Both the position numbers and the translations under genes were made by a program. The notes under the pieces are model-generated. The model was not told the origin of the DNA and made no database searches. It saw nothing but the letters and a program-made list of their open reading frames with translations. Shown here piece after piece: positions 56,151 to 64,000 of a stretch of 64,000 nt of DNA. Source of the DNA: Rhodocollybia butyracea (lineage: Eukaryota > Basidiomycota > Agaricomycetes > Agaricales > Omphalotaceae). The stretch is taken from assembly GCA_015501585.1 (NCBI GenBank), contig JADNRY010000088.1:157100-221099 (forward strand). Direction: 5' to 3'. Position 1 is the stretch's first letter, and each line of letters begins with the position of its first letter.

Positions 56151-56939
56151 ACAGTGGAGCCTATATTCACATTGGGATCAAGAGCTTGAATTTATGGTAC
56201 AGTGATACAGATACTCACACGCTACCCTTGAGCTCAAAGGATTCGCCCAACTTGGACCAAAACCCTCTACTCCTTCCTGATCTTAACCCTTCCCTCTTTT
56301 CCCTCTCTCTCCAACCTCGCGATCAACAACTTCGACTTGACTGCATCCTCGACACCTCGGCCACAACGTCAACGTTCTCCTTTTCCATCTGCTGCTCCAA
56401 CTGTTTTATAAACTTGTGATTTCGCTACTGGGTCCGCTATCTTTCATGATCCCTTGCTTCGATATACTCTGGACATCCAACGTCCTGATATATTTCGCGT
56501 CCATATAACAGCACAAGTTGCTTGAGCCTAAGCATTGAGAACTGATTTGAGATCACGGCATGATTCCGTGCCTAGTTTGAGAGAGAGTGGAAGGGTACGG
56601 AATGGTGAGCGGCAACCATGGTAAATCTGTGTGCTGATGATAAGATAAGAATAAGATAAGACAGCGCTAATGTCGTTAGGCGCCCTTCAACGATTTGACT
56701 ACATCTCTCGTCTATTCAAGAACCTGAATTTTGTAAATTAGATCACAGAAAAGCTCTTCGAGACCAGACAAATATCAACGGTCTTTAATGTCTAACTTTC
56801 GGGAGCTTTCGGGTGGAGAGATGGTTTCAAAGGTACTTATGATTACTCTTGTTTTCAAGTTATGAAATTATAACAAACTTCACAGGAAGACTAGGATCAA
56901 TGAAGCAGCTGGTGCTTGTGGCTGCAACGCAGTCTACGA
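56151..56939. other. Unassigned stretch between P450 and GH3 relics
   Basis: On the minus strand at ~56340-56415 a short helical frame (FIKQLEQQMEKENVDVVAEV) is open but stops soon. It may be a fragment of a coiled-coil gene. AAGATAAGAATAAGATAAGA near 56640-56665 is a short repeat. Confidence 0.3.
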
Positions 56940-57730
56940 AATGTCAACGGAATTCATTTCAAATTTCTTAAAAGAAGGTTAAAGAAACCCAACCAGACTG
57001 TATCGCCGCAGATCTTCATGCCTCGTCAAATACTGCCATTCTCCTACAAGCTCCGTAACAACCCTCCGAAGCCAGTCCTGTTGCAGTGTTTTCCCCCACA
57101 ATATGCGCTTGATTGTGGAAACAATGGAAAGTGGCCCGCCCGTACGCCCTGCCTCATTCAAGATCCCCTTGATTTGACACGGAATTTTTTTAGCCAGTCC
57201 CAACGGAGGAAAACAAAAGCTCAGACAACCGTCATGCAAATGACTTTAGAGTAAACGGCTAATGTAAGCGTTACAATCACTTGTAGATGTGCATGTACTC
57301 AATATATTAAGCTGGATGACTATCGGCACCGATGGCCTGTTGGTGTGCGCGGCGCTCATGGTGTCTCGGTTCCCTGCCGGTTTAACTTCCGCCGCTACAT
57401 GGGGCAGGGACAAGGGGACAGGGACCTCTTCTATGTGCGCAGCAAAGCTATGGGTCAACAGTTCACGCGCACGATCATGGTGTTCATATTCTGGTCGGTC
57501 TTTTCCAACTTTCACAGATACTCGAAGCTTTCCAGTTGGCACCTGTTGCGGCTGGATGTGAGTACTGGCGTACTCATTCTAAACTTCATGCTGCATTCGG
57601 TCGCAGTGTTCTTCGCGGACGGGCTTGGGAGGGTACATTCGCAGATCCTTACGCTTGGGGCGAAACCTCTTTATCAGGCTGTCGCGGGTATGCAAGTCGA
57701 CTGGTCCCTACTCTTTGGCTGGCTTGGCAT
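56940..57730 (+). pseudogene. GH3 beta-glucosidase pseudogene
   Basis: Several frames together parallel exons 1-5 of the gene at 21776-25286: [71 protein letters not shown] and [14 protein letters not shown]. Introns are still in place, so it is a DNA-level duplicate. Stops and frameshifts are frequent. The catalytic part and everything after are missing: the text ends at GYASRL and passes into a sequence shared with the flanks at 10905 and 52980. Confidence 0.85.
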
Positions 57731-57993
57731 GTTGATTCATCGATAGCTTAGGGCCGTGGCTTTTTTTATTGTATTTCGTTTTGATGAAATCGGTTGAACT
57801 CAGCTGGTGTGTTTAACTTCACCATTCCTATATTTTCTTCGCGTTCATTTCACATGTTAAGGTCATCATATCGTGAATGATCATTATGTTGAGAAACAAT
57901 TTACATACCTTATCATAAGTACCGTTTGCCCTTACAGCGTTGTAATGAGATACTACATACTATTGTATTCGAAGATTTTACACAGTACAACTC

Positions 57994-60200
57994 TCAAGTA
58001 AATTTCATATCCAGAGATGCTTCTATGTCCTTGGAGCGAGGAATAAACCGACATTTGAAAGGAAGTGGGTGGTTGAACATTGTCAGCCCAGGATACCACT
58101 CCGCTTTTCGCTCCGCAAGGTTACCATGCTCGTCAATCTCTGGCTCAATTTTGTAGCACGTTAAAATGGACGCTATCCTAATCCACAATGATGCCATTGC
58201 AAGCTCTTTACCGGGCTATCGATAAAGAAACACCGAAATCAACTCCACCAAAACTTCAGAGAACAGGAATGACACTTACACAAGTGCGTCTGCCAAATCC
58301 GAACGCAGGACCTATATCTTTGACACTGGGGTCTATTCTCCCATTAGCATCAAGAAAACGGGAAGGGTTGAATTCATATGGATCTGGATAATCTTCTTCG
58401 TTGTGTAAAATTGACCTGAGTATCGTATTTTCAGAAACTAGAGCCAAGTGATAGAGGTAGACTGTATGCTTACCAGACATTGGGCATAATAATTGAGTTC
58501 TTGGGAATTAAATATCCAGAGTAGACATCATCTTCAGTAACGAGATGTGGGAAACATAGAGGCACGACTGGTTGATGTCTGCATGTACAGGTTATGAGTT
58601 TATATGAATATTGAACCAAGATCCTCTGGTACCTCAATACCTCCGAATAATTGCCTGGATGTATGGAAGATCTGGCTCGAGGGAAAAAGTTGGTAAATCT
58701 CCTGGTGCCAAAACCCTGTCTAGTTCAAGTTGAGCTCTGGTTTGAATGTCTGGATTCATCAACATAGCCTGTGTTTTGTTAGCAGTGCATATAAGGTATT
58801 GAAACTGTGCCGTTCACCAGAATAAAACTTGCTATGGTCACAACTATCGTGTCTGTACCACCTTGAGTGAACACTGAACTGCAAGTCTAGTAGCCTAATC
58901 AAGTGGGATATTACCTATATGAGCCGTTACAGAGGCTGCCTTAATGAGCTCCTCCTGCTGTGCTATGTCCTTGGTAAGATCCATTTTTTCGAGGGCAATG
59001 GAGGCAAGAGACGGAGTGGCAGTCCCAGCGGCCTAAAGGTAGTAGCGATATGACAATGACTGGGAAGATGTGGCAGTCCAAAAAAAAGGAATTTACCATT
59101 CGTTCTTTGGTTACACGAAAAGGATCTTCAGTCATCTTCGTGCGCAAAAGATTCCATTCTCTTGCTTTACGCTTGAATCCAGCTCCTGGAAACCACTCCG
59201 GTACATATTTTACTGGATTCAGGATGTTATACGAGCGGATGAATATTAAAATACATGGTGTTTACTTACGAATGGAGATTTGATCTACTGCAAATGCGCC
59301 CGGAGTTGTGGCGATGGTTATAGTTTCCACTGCTTCGATGGCGGTCTTGATGAACGGCTGGGCTTCCTCTCCTTGGATCCCATACGTTATATCCGTGATG
59401 AGCACAGTAGTCCACCTAGATATACTGAGTAAATTTTCTCCGTTATGCTTATAAATACTCACATATTCAAGTCTCTTATGATATCATCGAATGAGCGAGA
59501 GCTCGAAGAAGCTCATGAGTTGTCGCGATTTGCTTCGGATGAAAAACGCTTCACATCTGTTGGGAGATTGCGTTTGTAAGTATTCTTCGCTGAGATTTCC
59601 ATATGTCGTCGTTGGGCCGTGTTATAGCTATGGCTCCCCACCTATTGTATTGTTAGAGGGCGTGGAGATCTGATACATACCGCCGATATTTTTGCTTCAG
59701 TAAAAACTGGGGCGTTCAAGAAAATGCAAAAATCGGCGGTACTACACCAGATCAAAAACATCAATCACGTACCCTACTAGCTCATTTAAGCATAACCTGT
59801 AAAAAATACAAAGAACTGAGTATGATGTAAGGGAGATAGTGGCCAGATAGACATCACATACTGATTTGGCCGACTCGAGTACAGAGAGGACCGCTTCTCA
59901 AGAAGATCGCTGGCCGCCTTCACAGAATCCAGAATAATAATGGAATTTCCGAGAGCGCTCAGGTGAATAATGTCAGAATCTGACGAGCCCCTTGAGCATA
60001 CCGTTGATTGTAGTAGAGATTGCCAGCAGAATTATTACCATATTTCCGACACATCTCGATGTAATCAAGCCAAATGAAACCTTTTTCTGGGATATCAAAC
60101 AAGTTCCCTAGAATAGGAAGCTTCTTGGGACCTGGAGGCAGAGGGTATTGGCCGCGAATCCTTCCATCGTCTCCATAGAACGAGAACCAAGGTGAGGAAA
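57994..60200 (-). pseudogene. Cytochrome P450 pseudogene 2
   Basis: This is the tandem partner of the P450 relic at 53266-55492. It keeps more: the anchor ALALLFLTLVLVLWRRW, PLPPGPKKLPILGNLF, an intron joining CRKY to DSDIIHLSALGNSII, QRRILTNAISQQM, PSRFLDANGRIDP, the heme motif AFGFGRRTC, and an open last exon (LWIRIASILTCYKIEPEIDE to the stop at 57994). Lesions are a lost start codon, an extra base before the proline hinge, an in-frame TGA after ISQQM, and a missing base before DDIIRDLN. Confidence 0.85.
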
Positions 60201-60446
60201 AGAAGGGCTAAAGCATGCGAATCAAAAATTTAACATCATGAAGGGTTACAGCCGCCTCAGTCGAGATTATCCGTTTTATAAGAAGAATAGATCGGCTAAA
60301 GATAGATTCAGTACCTATCTCATGACTGCTGCACCGTTACTTATTACTCTCAAGTATTTAGGTTCTGTCCTACAAGGGCGTAGATCGTTCCCACACTTAC
60401 GGAACTTAAGCGCCCATCACAGCATCATATAAAAGTTTACTACACG

Positions 60447-60485
60447 GCCAAACCCTCCCTTGCGGCTTGGGCTGAAAAGATCCGG
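60447..60485 (+). repeat. Dispersed repeat S, copy 1
   Basis: GGCCAAACCCTCCCTTGCGG followed by CTTGGGCTGAAA recurs at 63489-63521 with one or two differences. The two copies are in the same direction, 3 kb apart. Confidence 0.75.
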
Positions 60486-63400
60486 ACGTAACCGAGTCTG
60501 AATTTACGAGGGCAATTTATTGCCCGAGTTTCTAGTCCTGGAAAAAGCGTACCTTAATCCTGTTAAGGTAATTACTTCCGTTGATTGTGGAGCATTAATG
60601 CAAATTAAACGTAGGTGACGTTAGGTGTTTACACAGCTTAGCAACAAAATCCAAACGAATGCAGCATATCGAAGTGAAAAGCTATCGTCTTACTATTTAT
60701 GTTTGTACTTTGCTCAATATCAAGCAGGAAAAAAAAAATCTGTTCCCCATGTCCTGTTCTGCGTTGAACGTTCGACACTCCGTAGCAGCTTCCGTAGCGC
60801 GTTATGTCAGTGCGCGTGTGGGGAGAGTTGACTGCTGCTTAGGTAGTATAGAATGGTGTTGACGTGCGTGGTAACGAATTCGATAGGTGAAAGATCATCG
60901 AAAATCAATGAGAGCAAAATTTAGTATAGGTCAAGTTGCACTACTTATGAGCAAAAACCCACCTGAGCATCCATCAACGATTGCAAAGAAAGTAGTGACA
61001 GATGTCTGGCAAACGAAGAAGGTGTGTTTGGCTGTGGCGTTGTGAAGGTGTACTGAGAGATGTAGTAGATGGCTCGGTATCCTCGCAAATCCTATGTTTT
61101 AGAGCTGTCCTGACATGCTTGAGGACTCAAGAGCATAGATATTACCTTGCTGGAAGCGGTTGCAGAATGTATGGGATTTATCCTGATTTTTCTTGGAGAG
61201 TTTCAGGTATCAGGTATCATTGTTTCCTTGGATTGATGAGATTGAAACCCAAGATGTCGGTGAATAAACATTGTTTACTCACTTTGTCCACATGCATCCT
61301 TCGTTCCTTCTCGTCCAGCATCAGGAGCACTGGCTGGACCATATGGCCATCCTTACCACCTCAAACTCGAAAGAAGAGTAAGCTCCTCCCCGGGTGCGCT
61401 AGCGCAGGGAAGCAAAGCTCAGAGTCATATTACAGCGGCGCATGCGGAGTGCGCCTGGGAAGTACAGTTGTCAATGCACGGCAGGATAAACAAAAGAAAA
61501 ACACATTACCATATACATATTATGCACAGATGGTATGCTGAACATGACAGCGACGAGATTTTTGCTGTAGCCAGATGACATGGACAAAGAGAACAAAAGA
61601 CTAGTGCTGCCATGGGTTTCAGAGTCAACAAAAAACTTGCGGAACTTCCAAGAGGATTGTTAGCTCTTATTTGTGTATGATATAGAAAAAATCTCATTTG
61701 GCATCCAATGGATTGCGGTGGTTGCGACACCAGACAGTGAGATGAACATCAACTTTCAAGAACATGACCGCGAAAGAGAGTTATCTCCAGAATAAATATG
61801 ATTCTGTCGACTTGAAGAAAAATTTTATCTATCTATCTATTGTCCATTACTATACCTTGACGAGGTTTTAGAGTCTGCCTACGGGAGACTACATTACTTG
61901 TATATCTTACCTTCCGCTTTGGCCCGAGTAACTGCCACGCGACAGCGATGGCCCACTGCTAGTATGATTTTGTGCTGAGGCGCAAAAAATTGGACCCTAG
62001 CCTCAAACGGCTGGATAATGCGTAGGATATTTTTCTTTTGGTACTGTAGTCCACCCGAACCGCCCGATGCCTCAGGGCTGCCCCGCCAAACCAAGACCAA
62101 ATTGGTCTGACCAATTGGACTGATCAAAACCGAAAGGACCGATTTGACCGATTAAGACCGATTCTGGCTCAGGTGACCCCGTGACTTGGGAGAAAAAGGC
62201 AGGTCCAACTCATAGAAGGTTGTAGCCTGTCCGACACACTAGGAACCGGCATAAACTTAAAATATGTATACGTACTTCTTGTTTGTACAAGCAGCATTGC
62301 TCGTATCTAAATTTGGCCTTATTAAGAATGCTGCTTGTGCTTGAGAACTCATAAAGCTCTTTTGGGAGCCATCTTCTTACTGCTGCAGGGTATTTCATAG
62401 AGAAGTATTCATATACGATGGATCTTTATGTGCCTCCTTGTAGGACATAAAAACCTCTTGTACTCGGAGTGCATGTATTTCAGTTTATGCCGGCGTAGCC
62501 GGCCGCCAGAAATGTAGCATAAGCGCCCAATTTCCGAATTTATGATTCTTCACCTTTTTATCAGTCAATAAAATATTATACAGCTTGAATCAAGCCTATT
62601 AGAGTATGTAGGTGTGTGACCGCAAAAAATTATCTGATATTCAGCAGAGAAAAGATATTTGAAGGACCAGAAGAAATACAGTTACAGTAAGTAAGTATAA
62701 GTTGCCCAATGATCAAAAATGCAAGTCAAATGCAAGCAAAGATATTGAGTCACACAAATATGTAAATGTAGAATGGGCTAGCTCTACCTATTAGTATAGG
62801 TACTAAGTTGTTTGCCCAGCCTGAGGTCTGAGGCCTCGGTGGGTTTGCTTCTGTCTTGAGTCATAGGCCTCGGTATGACCAATTTACCGCCCTCAGGACT
62901 ACATTCAAGTCGCGTGATATGTTGGTTTTAAAATTTACGAGTCATGAAGTTGTGCGTGATGTAAGGCCCTCTTTTCTCTCAACGTCCATGAGCTCCATGT
63001 CAAAGCTCAGCAAGTCTTCAAGACTGCGAGGACGGAACTGATTGAACTTCAAGACTAGCGCAACATTGTTCAGCAAGCTACAAGTGCCTTCAACGCTCTT
63101 CAACGCAACTCAAATCCTTCCTTGTGTCTCAAATCAAGGCCACGCCCTTCAAGAAGACTGAATAAGCTTCAACGCAAGACCCTGTGTTATATCGGTGGCC
63201 CAAATTTCTGTGTAAAGCTACTCTGGAGAATTGACACCTCAAGATGTTTATTCTTCAAGCTTCAACATTCTCTCGTGGTTATTGACATGGTTTGTCGTTC
63301 TTTTTTTTCTTCACCTTTCTAGCTCTAAGAGTCTTCCGTTCTTTGGGCAACGACGGTACGTTTTTTTGGCCTTAGGAGCACATATCAGCTTATAGTTGCT

Positions 63401-63488
63401 TAATAGATTATGAATGGTTAGTGCATGGGTATGTATTGAACACGGTATGTACTGTTTGGAATATATAGTACTAGTCGCATGTATACAT

Positions 63489-63527
63489 GGCCAAACCCTC
63501 CCTTGCGGCTCGGGCTGAAAGGTTCCG
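63489..63527 (+). repeat. Dispersed repeat S, copy 2
   Basis: This is the partner of 60447-60485. It lies 45 bp before direct repeat T, so the two may belong to one element. Confidence 0.75.
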
Positions 63528-63569
63528 GATGTCCCCAGGCTAAATATCTTTTGGCGCTGAGCCATAAAA

Positions 63570-63680
63570 AATTACGAGTCCTGAATGTAATGAAGGCTCG
63601 TCCTTATGGCCGGTTTTGCGTGGGAATTTTTTCCCAATTAGGGTTGATCTTGCCCAAATTTGGAAGAATCGTTTCCCCAT
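63570..63680 (+). repeat. Direct repeat T, copy 1
   Basis: ATTACGAGTCCTGAATG.AATGAAGGCTC.TCCTTATGGCCGGTTTT (about 50 bp), then a looser match with CCAAATT, recurs at 63886-63990. Confidence 0.75.
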
Positions 63681-63885
63681 ATTTAGAAATGTCAAAGCGC
63701 TTGACATGTGACTTTCTGATGTGCCCACTTATTTCATGTTACCCAAAACTTCGCCGCATCTGATACCTTTTTACTCTTGAACTTCTTGCATCAAACACTG
63801 TTGTGGTTGCACCTCTAATGTGCAGATTATCGGTGCTGTACATTCTTTTTGCCACATGTGACACGGTGTTTATTCATCTTAATAA

Positions 63886-64000
63886 TTACGAGTCCTGAAT
63901 GAAATGAAGGCTCATCCTTATGGCCGGTTTTCACGTGAGAATTTGTCTAAATTAGGCTTCCTCTTGTCCAAATTGGGTTGACCTAATAAGGAGATTAGTT
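63886..64000 (+). repeat. Direct repeat T, copy 2 (runs to the window edge)
   Basis: This is the second copy of the 63570 repeat, ~316 bp downstream. The spacing and direct orientation could mark a small element or solo LTR whose right side lies outside the window. Confidence 0.65.

Larger units (their letters stand above)
60216..64000. other. Gene-free end of the window, repeat-rich
   Basis: Frames such as 61002-61541 (plus) look like chance. A TATC tetramer run lies at ~61828-61840, GACCGATT words repeat at ~62138-62164, GCCGGC-rich text lies near 62489-62506, and CTTCAA words repeat through 63005-63180. No domain could be read on either strand. Confidence 0.4.

Noticed and set aside
53266..57730. 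A secondary-metabolite or plant-wall degradation cluster (P450s, GH3, MFS).
   Set aside because: The P450s and this GH3 copy are pseudogenes, the MFS looks like a housekeeping permease 10 kb away, and no core biosynthetic enzyme is present.
59970..60060. Apparent frameshift after CRKYGN in the P450 relics.
   Set aside because: It is an intron (GTAATA...CAG); the real lesions lie elsewhere in these genes.
61002..61541. Plus-strand 179-codon frame.
   Set aside because: No recognisable domain, no homologous copy in the window, and amino-acid content looks random.

Overview
The window comes from a filamentous basidiomycete, almost certainly a mushroom-forming agaricomycete. The evidence is the gene structure (short ~45-65 nt introns, GT/AG ends, up to 19 exons per gene) and the gene content: DUF6533, DUF6534 and DUF6593 proteins, which are agaricomycete families, F-box proteins with an N-terminal coiled coil, a DFE-type fungal kinase-like protein, a spartin/senescence-domain protein, a GH3 beta-glucosidase, P450 remnants and a HET-domain remnant. 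Exon joins given below were worked out by hand from splice signals and frame continuity; where every exon phase closes I treat the gene as intact.

Layout. 1-5.7 kb: an intact orphan multi-TM gene, then two F-box genes, one with a single frameshift and one cut off at its 5' side. 5.7-10.9 kb: a nearly intact Ty1/Copia LTR retrotransposon on the minus strand, with near-identical LTRs and a single nonsense codon. 11-13.9 kb: a small two-TM pseudogene and low-copy repeats. 14-21.8 kb: a ~2.3 kb segmental duplication carrying two DUF6533 genes. The first copy is decaying and holds a 1.27 kb TRIM-like LTR element in its third intron; the second is intact. A HET-domain pseudogene lies between them. 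21.8-25.3 kb: an intact 19-exon secreted GH3 beta-glucosidase. 26-43.4 kb: the conserved core, with a kinase-like gene, a small membrane protein, a third intact DUF6533 gene, a spartin/senescence gene, a DUF1295 membrane enzyme, an AT-hook/SANT-like regulator, a DUF6593 gene and a 19-exon MFS permease. 43.4-51.9 kb: a long gene-poor stretch, a DUF6534 membrane protein with one frameshift, a tRNA-like element and an intact F-box/LRR gene. 52-60.2 kb: a graveyard of tandem duplications, with a second two-TM pseudogene, three P450 remnants and a GH3 pseudogene. 60.2-64 kb: no recognisable gene, but several repeats.

The genes do not form one pathway. The window looks like a conserved core flanked by fast-turnover DNA, where lineage-specific multi-TM families, GH3 and P450 genes have been duplicated, broken and invaded by LTR elements. 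Four otherwise good genes are broken by small indels at homopolymer runs, so assembly error must be excluded before they are called dead.
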